A stretch of DNA of 37,688 nucleotides from Pseudomonadota bacterium (GCA_021324075.1 JAJPJW010000107.1:1-37688); one strand, 5' to 3'. Positions 24,284 to 31,944 are shown, numbered from the stretch's first letter. Notes: generated by a model from the sequence alone, not told the origin. Translations and numbers: made by a program.

Positions 24284-24865
24284 ATGCTCCATAAATCCGG
24301 ACTCGAAATCCTTTCCTTCAAGACCCCCAAGGACTGGGAGAAATGGCTTTCCAAGAACCATGGTTCCTCCAAGGGCCTTTGGCTGAAGATCTTCAAGAAA
24401 GACTCGGGGCAATCTTCCGTTACCTATGCGGAGGCCTTGGACGGGGCCCTTTGCTACGGTTGGATCGACGGCCAGAAAGACCGCTTCGATGATAGCGCCT
24501 GGCTCCAGAGATTCTCGCCCCGGAGGCCCCAAAGCCCCTGGTCCAAGATCAATACGGGCCATGTGAAACGGTTGATGAAGGAAGGCCGGATGAAACCGGC
24601 CGGGTTGAAGCAGGTGGAAGCGGCCAAGAAGGACGGCCGATGGGGGAAGGCGGCCCCCTCTCCCAGCGCCGCCGAATATCCGGCGGATTTTCTGAAAGAA
24701 GTCGGTAAAGACAAGAAGGCCAAGGCTTTTTTGGAAACACTCGATAGGACCAACCGTTACTCCATCATCTATCGGCTCCACGGCGCTAAAAAGCCTGAGA
24801 CGCGGCAGAAACGTTTGAGACAGTTCGTGGAGATACTCTCCAAGGGCCAAAAGCTTCATCCCTAG
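24284..24865 (+). CDS. YdeI/OmpD-associated-family protein
   Basis: About 193 aa from ATG 24284. The N-terminal block is 'LEILSFKTPKDWEKWLSKNH'. The conserved core 'YAEALDGALCYGWIDGQKD' is followed by 'WLQRFSPRRPQSPWSKIN'. A C-terminal helical segment ends the protein ('NRYSIIYRLHGAKKPETRQK'). The family (YdeI, sometimes described as bacteriocin-protection or OmpD-associated) is often found next to SRPBCC and DGPF genes, but its biochemical function is not established. Alternative starts are ATG 24248 and GTG 24203, the latter overlapping the FMN reductase; none has a convincing ribosome site. I prefer 24284 because homologous similarity begins just after it. Confidence 0.82.
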   Translation: MLHKSGLEILSFKTPKDWEKWLSKNHGSSKGLWLKIFKKDSGQSSVTYAEALDGALCYGWIDGQKDRFDDSAWLQRFSPRRPQSPWSKINTGHVKRLMKEGRMKPAGLKQVEAAKKDGRWGKAAPSPSAAEYPADFLKEVGKDKKAKAFLETLDRTNRYSIIYRLHGAKKPETRQKRLRQFVEILSKGQKLHP

Positions 24866-24871
24866 ATAGAT

Positions 24872-24999
24872 TGTCATTGCGAGGAGGCGCCCCAATCGGG
24901 GCGGTTGCCGACGCGGCAATCTCAGGTTTTTAAGGCTTCAACAACCTGGGATTCCCACGTCGCAAACCGAGCCTATCGGCTCTGCTCCTCGGAATGACA
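24872..24999. repeat. TGTCATTGCGAGG-type intergenic element, copy 1
   Basis: The inverted termini are TGTCATTGCGAGGAG and CTCCTCGGAATGACA, with 'GCGGCAATCTC' inside. This core is a widespread dispersed intergenic repeat of bacteria. It is followed by ~70 bases of unassigned sequence and then copy 2; together they fill the 407-base gap 24866-25272, in which I see no gene. Confidence 0.85.
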
Positions 25000-25070
25000 G
25001 ATTGGTTACTGCTCCGTAACTCCTTGCCGACCTGTGCTGAAAGACTTAATGATAGGGCTGTGAAGTAAGC

Positions 25071-25246
25071 TGTCATTGCGAGGAATTTCGGTGTTAGAGG
25101 TGACGAAGCAATCCAATGCAATCCAAAAACTGCAGTTTGTTGAATGTTATGGATTGTCCTTGGCCAATGGCCAAGGATGGTTGGCCTGAACTCCAGGCCA
25201 ACTACCGCAAGCTTGTCGGTCAAGAGATGACCTCCTCGCAATGACA
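25071..25246. repeat. TGTCATTGCGAGG-type intergenic element, copy 2
   Basis: The termini are TGTCATTGCGAGGA and TCCTCGCAATGACA, with 'GACGAAGCAATCC' inside. The middle carries two further perfect hairpins: TCCTTGGCCA/TGGCCAAGGA (25157-25177) and TTGGCCTG/CAGGCCAA (25181-25201). It ends 26 bases before the pirin start. Confidence 0.85.
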
Positions 25247-25272
25247 TCTGGGTTCTTCTTAAGGAGACAGCC

Positions 25273-26310
25273 ATGAAAGCCAAAGCGGGTGAAATAGAAG
25301 GTGCGGTGAAGAAGATCAAAAACCTGGGGTTCCCCTGGGAAACAGCCGATCCCTTTCTCTTTTGCGTTTACCACGTCGACAACTACCCGGCGGGCAACGA
25401 CCAATTGGGCCCCAAGGCTTCCCTCAAGGGCCGCAATATCGGCAACGACTTCGAGGGTATTGATGGTTGGCGCATGTACCACGGGGATAGGGTTCCGGGA
25501 TTCCCCCAGCACCCTCACCGGGGCTTTGAGACCGTCACGGTTGTCAGCAAGGGCATCATCGACCATTCGGATTCGCTGGGTGCCACGGCCCGTTTCGGCC
25601 ATGGCGATACCCAATGGCTCACGGCAGGTAAGGGCATCAACCACGCGGAAATGTTTCCCTTGTTGAACCCGGACGCCTCCAACCCGACCGAGTTTTTCCA
25701 GATCTGGCTTAACCTGCCCAAGGCAGGCAAGATGGTTGCGCCTTATTTTTCCATGCAATGGGGGGAAAAGATCCCCAAAGTCACGGCCGCCGACCAGGCG
25801 GGCCGGAAGACCGAAGTCACTCTCAGCGCCGGGCAATTGGGGGATGTGAAAGCCCTGCCCCCGCCGCCCGATTCCTGGGCCGCCAAGCCCGAAAGCGACC
25901 TGGCCATTTGGACCATCAAGATGGACCCCCAGGCCCGGTGGGTTTTGCCGAGGGCCAAGAAGGGAACGAACCGCACCCTTTATTTCTTTAAAGGGGAATC
26001 CATCATGATCGCGGGCGTGACGGTGAAGGTGAAGCAGGGCGTGGAGCTGGAACCGGATGTGGATGTGTTGTTGGAGAACGGCGATTCGGAGGGGGAATTA
26101 CTGCTTCTGCAAGGCCGCCCCATCGGCGAACCGGTGGCCCAGTATGGGCCCTTTGTGATGAATACGATGGGGGAAATCCAGCAGGCTTTTGAGGACTACC
26201 AACGGACACAATTCGGCGGCTGGCCTTGGAAGTCGGATGATCCGGTGCATTCGCGCGGGGAGGGCCGCTTCGCCAAGCACGCCGACGGCAAGATCGAGCA
26301 GCCGAAATAA
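25273..26310 (+). CDS. Pirin-family protein
   Basis: 345 aa. A cupin fold is indicated by the pirin motif 'FPQHPHRGFETVTVVSKG', whose two His are the first metal ligands, and 'GDTQWLTAGKGINHAEMFP', which gives the third His and the Glu. Both are intact, so a metal (usually iron) should bind. Some pirins are quercetinases or redox regulators; the function here is open. The C-terminal tail 'GGWPWKSDDPVHSRGEGRFA' is typical of longer bacterial pirins. AAGGAGA lies eight bases before ATG 25273. The marR gene follows 57 bases downstream. A damaged copy of the last ~97 bases lies at 28351-28444. Confidence 0.93.
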   Translation: MKAKAGEIEGAVKKIKNLGFPWETADPFLFCVYHVDNYPAGNDQLGPKASLKGRNIGNDFEGIDGWRMYHGDRVPGFPQHPHRGFETVTVVSKGIIDHSDSLGATARFGHGDTQWLTAGKGINHAEMFPLLNPDASNPTEFFQIWLNLPKAGKMVAPYFSMQWGEKIPKVTAADQAGRKTEVTLSAGQLGDVKALPPPPDSWAAKPESDLAIWTIKMDPQARWVLPRAKKGTNRTLYFFKGESIMIAGVTVKVKQGVELEPDVDVLLENGDSEGELLLLQGRPIGEPVAQYGPFVMNTMGEIQQAFEDYQRTQFGGWPWKSDDPVHSRGEGRFAKHADGKIEQPK

Positions 26311-26331
26311 AGTACAAATTGTCGGCCCGGC

Positions 26332-26364
26332 TTGACAATCCCGGCAGATACATGTATATACATG
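26332..26364 (+). promoter_or_regulatory. marR promoter with overlapping palindromic operator
   Basis: TTGACA (26332-26337), a 17-base spacer and TATATA (26355-26360). The perfect palindrome CATGTATATACATG (26351-26364) covers the -10 box. A 16-base stretch including it recurs at 26836-26851. This is a good candidate for MarR autorepression. Confidence 0.75.
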
Positions 26365-26367
26365 AAT

Positions 26368-26820
26368 ATGGCGAAATACTCATCCGCTGAAAACCTCCTG
26401 CCGACCCTCCCCTGCGCATGCGCCAGCCTGCGGCGCGCGGCCCGGGCCGTCACACGGCTTTATGACAAGGAACTTTCCGGCACGGGCCTGGAGTTGGCCC
26501 AATACACCCTCATGATGGCGCTCGAATCAGCGGAAGAATTGAACCAGGCCAAACTGGCCGGGGTTTTGCTGTTGGACCAAACCACCCTCACCCGTACCCT
26601 GGCCGGACTTTTGAAGAAGGGGCTGGTCGAGGCCCGTCCCGGCGAGGACCGGCGGGAAAGGCATTTCCGGTTGAGCGCCCTGGGCCGCCGCAAATACAAG
26701 GAAGTACTCCCCCTTTGGGAAAAGGCCCAATCGCGACTTGAAAAAACCCTCCCCACCCGTGTTTGGGACCAGATGACCGGACTGCTCGATGAGGTGGCAA
26801 AAGCCGCGGCGAAGGTTTGA
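26368..26820 (+). CDS. MarR-family transcriptional regulator (likely leaderless)
   Basis: 150 aa from ATG 26368 (ATG 26362 is in frame two codons earlier). The N-terminus is PTLPCACASLRRAARAVTRL; the two Cys (C16, C18) resemble those of redox-sensing MarR/DUF24-like members with CxC near helix 1. The winged-helix region contains 'NQAKLAGVLLLDQTTLTRTL' and the wing 'RPGEDRRERHFRLSALGRRK'. The predicted transcription start is at about 26367, so the mRNA would begin at the start codon with no Shine-Dalgarno. The palindrome at its promoter and before the next gene indicates that it represses both. The ligand or oxidant sensed is unknown. Confidence 0.88.
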   Translation: MAKYSSAENLLPTLPCACASLRRAARAVTRLYDKELSGTGLELAQYTLMMALESAEELNQAKLAGVLLLDQTTLTRTLAGLLKKGLVEARPGEDRRERHFRLSALGRRKYKEVLPLWEKAQSRLEKTLPTRVWDQMTGLLDEVAKAAAKV

Positions 26821-26835
26821 TTTTTTTTGCCTTAA

Positions 26836-26852
26836 ATACATGTATATACATC
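26836..26852 (+). promoter_or_regulatory. Second MarR operator copy before the QueG-SCP2 gene
   Basis: ATACATGTATATACAT (26836-26851) is identical to 26348-26363; only the last palindrome base differs (C for G). It lies 19 bases before the ATG at 26871, with AAGGAGAAGG between. Both sites are AT-rich islands in GC-rich sequence. Confidence 0.75.
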
Positions 26853-26870
26853 TTTTAAAGGAGAAGGCTT

Positions 26871-28223
26871 ATGGCGAAATGGGAAACCCATCCGACCGTG
26901 CAGCGTTTTTACGAAAAGGCAGGCAGTCCAGCCAAACCCCCGGTTTCCCCGCCCCTGGACGCGGACTGGCTGAAGGAGGCCTGCCGGGAAGCCGGGGCGG
27001 ATGATGTGGGCTTTGTGGAACTGGGCCGGCCCGAAATGGCGGATCAAAAAAAGGAAGCCCTGGCTTTTTTCCCGCCAGCCAAGACCCTGATCAGCCTGGT
27101 TTTCAGGATGAACCGGGAAAACATCCGCACTCCCGCCCGGTCCGTGGCCAACATGGAATTCCACCACCAAACGGATGAGACGAACGATGCCGCCCGCCGG
27201 ATCGTGGGGATATTGGAAGGCCGGGGAGTGCGGGCCATCAACGCCGGGGGCGCGGGCTTCCCCATGGAAGCGGACCGCTGGGGGGCGGGCAAACTATGGG
27301 TCCTGTCCCACAAGCCGGTGGCGGTCCAGGCGGGCCTTGGGAAAATGGGCATCCACCGCAACGTCATCCATCCCCGTTTCGGCAATTTCATCGTCTTGGC
27401 GACAATCGCCATGGAAGCGGAAGTCACCCGCTATGACCGTCCCCTGGATTACAACCCCTGCCTGGAATGCAAGCTCTGCGTTTCCGCCTGTCCCACGGGC
27501 GCCATCGGCGCGGACGGCCATTTCGATTTCGCCGCCTGTTACACCCACAACTATCGGGAATTCATGGGAGGGTTCAACGATTGGGTCGAGAAGGTGACCG
27601 AAAGCAAAAGCCCCTTGGATTACCGGAAAAAAGTCACTCCGACCGAGACGGTCTCCCTGTGGCAAAGCCTATCCTACGGCGCCAACTATAAGGCGGCCTA
27701 TTGCATGGCCGTCTGCCCGGCGGGGGAGGAGGTCATCTCCCCCTTCTTGACCGGCCGGAAGGAGTTCCTCCAGGAGGTCGTCAAGCCGCTCCAGGAAAAG
27801 AAGGAAATTATTTACGTGGTTCCGGGTTCGGACGCGGAAGGTTACGTGAAGCGCCGTTTCCCGCATAAGACGGTCAAGAAAGTCGCAAACGGCCTGTCGG
27901 GCCAATATTCGATCAAGGCTTTTTTGGCCGGCATTCCCGTCGTTTTCCAAAGGGGGGCCTCCAAGGGCCTGGAAGCGGTATACCACTTCACCTTTACGGG
28001 AAAGGAGGAAGCCAAAGCCACGGTCATCATCCGCAACCAGACCCTTCAGGTGTTGGAGGGCCACCAGGAAAAAGCGGACTTGGGGGTGGTCGCCGACAGC
28101 GAAACCTGGCTTGGTTTTTTGAGAAAGGAAGCCAATCTGGTTTGGGCTTTGCTCAGGGGAAAAGTGAGGATCAAAGGTTCGCCCCGCCTGTTGCTGGCCT
28201 TTGGAAAGTGCTTCCCGTCTTAA
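26871..28223 (+). CDS. QueG-like 4Fe-4S protein fused to a C-terminal SCP2 domain
   Basis: 450 aa. Residues ~30-290 resemble epoxyqueuosine reductase QueG and the reductive-dehalogenase ferredoxin class: 'LGKMGIHRNVIHPRFGNFIVL' (shown in part, about 156-176), then CLECKLCVSACPTG, a full 4Fe-4S motif (C197, C200, C203, C207). The second cluster is incomplete in the usual pattern: only C223, C278 and C282 (CMAVCP) are seen. Residues ~345-448 look like an SCP2 sterol-carrier domain ('GLEAVYHFTFTGKEEAKATV', 'RIKGSPRLLLAFGKCF'). True QueG lacks SCP2, so this is not a tRNA-modification housekeeping gene; a redox enzyme acting on a lipophilic substrate is more likely. AAGGAGAAGG precedes ATG 26871. 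A MarR operator lies upstream. Confidence 0.85.
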   Translation: MAKWETHPTVQRFYEKAGSPAKPPVSPPLDADWLKEACREAGADDVGFVELGRPEMADQKKEALAFFPPAKTLISLVFRMNRENIRTPARSVANMEFHHQTDETNDAARRIVGILEGRGVRAINAGGAGFPMEADRWGAGKLWVLSHKPVAVQAGLGKMGIHRNVIHPRFGNFIVLATIAMEAEVTRYDRPLDYNPCLECKLCVSACPTGAIGADGHFDFAACYTHNYREFMGGFNDWVEKVTESKSPLDYRKKVTPTETVSLWQSLSYGANYKAAYCMAVCPAGEEVISPFLTGRKEFLQEVVKPLQEKKEIIYVVPGSDAEGYVKRRFPHKTVKKVANGLSGQYSIKAFLAGIPVVFQRGASKGLEAVYHFTFTGKEEAKATVIIRNQTLQVLEGHQEKADLGVVADSETWLGFLRKEANLVWALLRGKVRIKGSPRLLLAFGKCFPS

Positions 28224-28350
28224 AATCAGCTGGCATAAGACCTAGTTTGACGAAAGAGAGCTTCCGAAAGCATTGGCTCGTAAGAGTGAAAGTAAATGAT
28301 AAACCGAGATCTATAGTGGGAGGTCGAGGTTTGTCGTTGCATCCACTTCA

Positions 28351-28444
28351 GCGGCTGGTTCTGGAAGTCGGATGATCCGGTCCATTCTCGGGGCGAGGCC
28401 GCTTCGCCAAACACGCCGACGGCAAGGTTGAGCGCCCCCAATAA
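28351..28444 (+). pseudogene. Degraded copy of the pirin 3' end
   Basis: The sequence from GCGGCTGGTTCTGGAAGTCG through 'CACGCCGACGGCAAGGTTGAG' to TAA closely matches the last ~97 bases of the pirin gene (26215-26310). One base lost within GGGGCGAGGCC shifts the frame. The similarity continues into the following bases (GTACTGAATTTGACAATTAT versus GTACAAATTGTCGG...TTGACAAT), so a piece spanning the pirin end and the marR promoter was duplicated downstream. The rest of the 297-base gap 28224-28520 shows no gene. Confidence 0.85.
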
Positions 28445-28453
28445 GTACTGAAT

Positions 28454-28482
28454 TTGACAATTATCGGGGCCAGCGGTATTGT
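28454..28482 (+). promoter_or_regulatory. Sigma70-like promoter, apparently derived from the marR promoter copy
   Basis: TTGACA (28454-28459), 17 bases, then TATTGT (28477-28482). The -35 and the following AAT match the marR promoter; the CATGTATATACATG operator is absent. It is positioned to drive the gene at 28521. Confidence 0.55.
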
Positions 28483-28520
28483 TTTATTCAATTACAGCAG
28501 TGATTATTTAAGGAAGTCCT

Positions 28521-29132
28521 ATGAAGCGAATCTTTGTTTTCCTCATCCTGGCCGCGCCCCTTTTGATGGCTCCATTGGCTTGCAACCAGCCGATCTCCGT
28601 TCCCCCATCGGCTCCAGCACCGCCTCCAGCTACCCCAACGGCCACCATCACTCCCGGCTGCCAAACCTCAGGGTTAAACCTCCTGAGCGGTTCGGGGTCA
28701 CTTGGCGCTCCAATTGTTTATTCGTTAACACCGGTCCCCACGACAACGCCGACTTGGTCTTGGTCCGGTATCCTGCCCCCGCATCCTGCCGGCATTGCCT
28801 TGCTCCAGACCGCCGCAGATTGGGCCAATTATGTATCGGGTTCCTATACGCCGACGGGGTCTTTCCCCATACCCTTCAATCCCACCACCCAGGCCATGGT
28901 GGTGGTCGGCACCGGAGGTTACTGCTCGGACAGTTACAATTTATCGGTTTGCAACAACGGAGTTCAAATCACCGTCCAGGTGGATGATCATCAAGCCTGC
29001 TGTGGAACTTACCCTGTGATACCAGGGGTTTACAGTATTACGGGCTTCGAAGCGGTGATTGTGGATAGGCTTGGTTTGCCCGTGACGGTGAACCAGACCT
29101 TCTATCCTTGGACCGGCCCACTATGCCTGTAA
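28521..29132 (+). CDS. Secreted protein or lipoprotein of unknown function
   Basis: 203 aa. MKRIFVFLILAAPLLMAPLAC is an export signal given here only by its ends (M1 to C21); the Cys is at a lipobox-like place but P at -3 makes lipidation uncertain. A Pro/Thr linker (SAPAPPPATPTATITP) follows. The globular part contains 'LLQTAADWANYVSGSY', 'QAMVVVGTGGYCSDSYNLSV', 'DDHQACCGTYPVIPGVYSI' and six or more Cys likely paired outside the cytoplasm. The arrangement faintly recalls PrcB-type domains, but this is not secure. AAGGA precedes ATG 28521. It has a private promoter and is followed by a convergent gene. Confidence 0.75.
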   Translation: MKRIFVFLILAAPLLMAPLACNQPISVPPSAPAPPPATPTATITPGCQTSGLNLLSGSGSLGAPIVYSLTPVPTTTPTWSWSGILPPHPAGIALLQTAADWANYVSGSYTPTGSFPIPFNPTTQAMVVVGTGGYCSDSYNLSVCNNGVQITVQVDDHQACCGTYPVIPGVYSITGFEAVIVDRLGLPVTVNQTFYPWTGPLCL

Positions 29133-29197
29133 GGGAATCCACCCCTTTTTGATTTAACACTTCATTTCGCGAAGCGGCCCCATTGGACGGCATGAGA

Positions 29198-29599
29198 TCA
29201 ATGCCCGTCGAAGTGGTGGTCGTCGTGGTCGTGACCGTGATCATGGTCCCGGCCGTCATCATGCCTATCCTCGTGCCAATGTCCCGGGGGATATTTCGCC
29301 CGGTGGTCATCGTAATGGGACCAGGGCCTGTCCCGATCCGAATGCACCATCACGTGATGGTGCAGGTGGTGAAACCGTGGCGGCAGATGCCGGACCCGGA
29401 CCCAGTTGCCGCCGTCCAAGTAGAAATACATGTGGGCCCCGTAATCGTAATAGACCCCATCATCAGGATAGTACCAGTAGCCGTAGGCCGGCGCCGGCGC
29501 GCCAATACCGACCCCAATCGACACTTGACCGAACCCCCGGGCCGCCGTCAGATAAGCGAGGGGGATAAACAAACCCAACAAAAGCAAGGAACGTTTCAT
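29198..29599 (-). CDS. Secreted His/Asp-rich protein
   Basis: 133 aa from ATG 29599, chosen because AGGAGG (plus 29603-29608) lies directly upstream; a longer ORF to 29782 has no ribosome site. Residues 1-~24 are a signal peptide (MKRSLLLLGLFIPLAYL). A Tyr/Gly-rich segment (APAYGYWYYPDDGVYYDYG) follows, then 'YLDGGNWVRVRHLPP'. The last ~26 residues are almost entirely His, Asp, Gly and Arg, a probable metal (zinc, nickel or copper) binding tail. Similar small YxxD/His-rich exported proteins occur in several Gram-negative groups without known function. Confidence 0.8.
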   Translation of the reverse strand: MKRSLLLLGLFIPLAYLTAARGFGQVSIGVGIGAPAPAYGYWYYPDDGVYYDYGAHMYFYLDGGNWVRVRHLPPRFHHLHHHVMVHSDRDRPWSHYDDHRAKYPPGHWHEDRHDDGRDHDHGHDHDDHHFDGH

Positions 29600-29864
29600 A
29601 GGTTCCTCCTTTAATGGGATCGAAGGTGGAAGGGTCGATGCCCGGGCCTCCGGTCCTGAGTGAACGGCAAGGATGGACGCGGTAGTTATATCCGCAGTCC
29701 TTATCTTTATCCTCGATCTTGGTTTCTTAAAAAAACAACCCGGGTACCGCATTTTTAGGGGGAATTTTGCTGCGCCAAGCATGGGGACGGATTGAGCGGT
29801 CTTAAGTTAGAACCATCTAAAGTGGAAAATGTAGGTCGGGCCCCTTTGTTTTCAAAAGATATTT

Positions 29865-30614
29865 TTAATTATTAAGACCCCAGAGTTTCGAAGCCATCTG
29901 TGAAATTAGGTTCTTAACGTTGTTATTGTCGTCTTCTAGTGCGCACAATTCGATTAATGTATTCTCGTTATATCGTGTCGTTCTACCTGGCGCATTTAAA
30001 AATCTGGCTAAAGCTTGAAATAGTTGTTTTCCTCTAATATTTAATTCATAGTTTGCCATTATTTCATTGATTGTATTGAGTCTTGGTTCTGAATATCGAT
30101 GTCTCTGCCGATAAGTTTGACATATATCTTGAATATTGAAATCACAAATTTCGTTTATGTGGCTTTCGCAAGTTGTTAACTGACCACTTCGATGTATTTC
30201 CAATTGAAAGGCGAACCACCTTCCGATTATTCCAATTAATCTTTCGAACGAGGACAATTCCTGCGGAGTTAAGAGCCTCATAACATCGGAATTTGAGAAA
30301 AGATCGTTTTCGATACAGTAACCTTGTGTAAATATTATTTCGGAAAATTGCGGCGGTATTGGTTCAAACCGCCACATGTCTTTATCGGCCAGAAAGATTA
30401 CTTTCTTGTCATCAAATTCATGTCTTCTTAAGTAAATATCCAACAATGATGGCTTCCCCGAAGTTGGTAAGATTGATACATAAAATCTAAATTGCTTTTG
30501 CCATTTTTTGACTATCAGGACATCGAAAGGGCCTTCGACAAGAATTGTGGGTAAATCGGAATGTTTTATAGCACTTATTAATTCATCAACTGTGTAAATA
30601 TCATTTTGAGGCAT
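29865..30614 (-). CDS. DUF4435/Toprim-like effector, PARIS AriB-like
   Basis: 249 aa. The DUF4435 fold is shown by 'TILVEGPFDVLIVKKWQ' (Toprim-type Glu27 and Asp31), 'VIFLADKDMW' (DxD-like D77, D79) and 'GYCIENDLFSN' (E102, D104). In the PARIS anti-phage system the second protein, AriB, is a DUF4435 Toprim nuclease held by the ATPase AriA and released when a phage anti-restriction protein is sensed; it then attacks host translation (tRNA). Here the gene starts one base after the ATPase stop (TGATATG), so the two are coupled. The sequence is strongly AT-rich compared with both flanks. Length is near that of known AriB proteins. Alternative: a different ATPase-DUF4435 pair with another trigger. 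Confidence 0.8.
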   Translation of the reverse strand: MPQNDIYTVDELISAIKHSDLPTILVEGPFDVLIVKKWQKQFRFYVSILPTSGKPSLLDIYLRRHEFDDKKVIFLADKDMWRFEPIPPQFSEIIFTQGYCIENDLFSNSDVMRLLTPQELSSFERLIGIIGRWFAFQLEIHRSGQLTTCESHINEICDFNIQDICQTYRQRHRYSEPRLNTINEIMANYELNIRGKQLFQALARFLNAPGRTTRYNENTLIELCALEDDNNNVKNLISQMASKLWGLNN

Positions 30615-30615
30615 A

Positions 30616-31692
30616 TCAGCCCCTATCAGAACTGATTTGAAATTCTTTGTCTGGATATTGAGAGTAAATAAATGGGGAATGGGTTGAGATTATGTATTGG
30701 TTTGAATTTGATTTTAAAAGTATATCGAAAAGAGATCTTTGCCAATCGACATGCAAACTTAATTCGGGCTCGTCGATAAATATCGGACAATTACTATAAA
30801 AACTTCCATAACACAAAAAGCTCAGCATCTGTTTTTCGCCGGACGATAGACGGTCAGAGTTAATTGCGTTTTTATCATCGCCAAAGATTACGCTTTCAGA
30901 AAACTTGACGCCTTTATATTTGAAAACTTCAGTCACCAGAGAAAACATTTGCAAAAAAGGCTCTCTGATGATGTCTCGCACTTCGTTGTAATTTTCAATT
31001 TTGCTTTTTATTTTGGAAATAATTTTTTTAGGAGTGTCTTTATCTTCTTCAATGAGTTTAATAATAAAAGAAAAATATTCCTGCGACTTCTCATCGGTGC
31101 TCTCTGAAATTTTTGCGAGAGTTTGAAATGTGTATTCTTTAATGTCGTCCGTAGAGATGGAGGAGATGAATTTGTGATCGTAAACACTTAATCGATCTGC
31201 GAATTCTTTCATGGAATTTCGTAATCCATCATAAACTTTACTGCGACTTCTTAGGCGATATCTTGTCGATTCCTTTTCAGCGAAACTACCTTCGATGCGT
31301 CTAAATGATGGAAAAAAAATTGAACTTTTTATTTTTTCGACGACGAGTTGATTCATTTCGTCAACAGTGTCGTCTTCTTTAGAAGGATCAAAATCCTTTT
31401 GCTTCGATTCATTAGCTTCATTGGCGGTGAACGAAATTTGAGATTTTTTCCTTCCGTCCAAAATATGATTTTTAATCGATAATTTATATTCATCTGTTTC
31501 TAGCAAAACGTCCTCAAAGTCCACTTCGGAAATAGCAAATTCAATATTTCCACTTATTAAATACCAAATCATTTTTAGCAGGTTTGTTTTCCCTGATCCG
31601 TTTTTACCTGTGAAAATATTTAAGTCTTTATGGAATTCAATTTCTTTCGTTAGTGAACCATTTAAATTAGTCACTGAAATTTTTTTAATCAT
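30616..31692 (-). CDS. ABC/OLD-type ATPase, PARIS AriA-like
   Basis: 358 aa. The Walker A is GKNGSGKTN (29-37), the ABC signature LSSGEKQ (282-288), the Walker B CPIFIDEPE (302-310) and the switch His is in STHSPF (H338); all are intact. The long charged middle (95-240) looks like a helical insertion or coiled coil, as in AAA_15/AAA_21 defence ATPases. Paired with a DUF4435 protein downstream, this is the AriA/AriB architecture, in which AriA forms a cage that stores AriB and senses phage proteins. The start is ATG 31692 with AGGA nine bases upstream. The strong AT bias of the gene and its upstream region indicates horizontal acquisition. Retron- and Septu-type ATPases share these motifs, so assignment rests on the partner gene. 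Confidence 0.82.
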   Translation of the reverse strand: MIKKISVTNLNGSLTKEIEFHKDLNIFTGKNGSGKTNLLKMIWYLISGNIEFAISEVDFEDVLLETDEYKLSIKNHILDGRKKSQISFTANEANESKQKDFDPSKEDDTVDEMNQLVVEKIKSSIFFPSFRRIEGSFAEKESTRYRLRSRSKVYDGLRNSMKEFADRLSVYDHKFISSISTDDIKEYTFQTLAKISESTDEKSQEYFSFIIKLIEEDKDTPKKIISKIKSKIENYNEVRDIIREPFLQMFSLVTEVFKYKGVKFSESVIFGDDKNAINSDRLSSGEKQMLSFLCYGSFYSNCPIFIDEPELSLHVDWQRSLFDILLKSNSNQYIISTHSPFIYSQYPDKEFQISSDRG

Positions 31693-31731
31693 TTTTTATC
31701 CTGATGAAAAAGATTTTTTTATTTTGTATTC

Positions 31732-31761
31732 ATATTAAAAAGGAAATTCTATGACTGTTAA
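31732..31761 (-). promoter_or_regulatory. Possible promoter of the ATPase/Toprim cassette
   Basis: On the minus strand: TTAACA, 18 bases, then TAATAT, about 40 bases before the ATPase start. The region 31693-31944 is very AT-rich, so chance matches are likely. I see no gene in it; one plus-strand ORF over it runs antisense into the next gene. Confidence 0.3.
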
Positions 31762-31944
31762 AAATCACTCATTTAGGATACTTAATTAAGGTGTTTTTGC
31801 TGTAAAAAATATTAGCCGTCCATATAGTGCCCATGTTTTGCCATCATGGCCATAAAAAAATATTCGGGCTGGGAGGACATGTATTTGGATGGGGTGCTAT
31901 TGGAAATGAAAGCGTCGTCTACAAAGAGCTGAGGAAAAAACGCT

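Noticed and set aside
25214-25240. TGTCGG-N17-CGCA before pirin as a third ECF42 promoter
   Set aside because: CGCA differs from CGTC, the distance to the start codon (33 bases) does not match the other two, and the bases belong to a repeat element.
29783-31944. Attachment sites or integrase at the PARIS-like cassette
   Set aside because: I looked at both edges for direct repeats, tRNA fragments and recombinase genes and found none, so the mode of entry is unknown.
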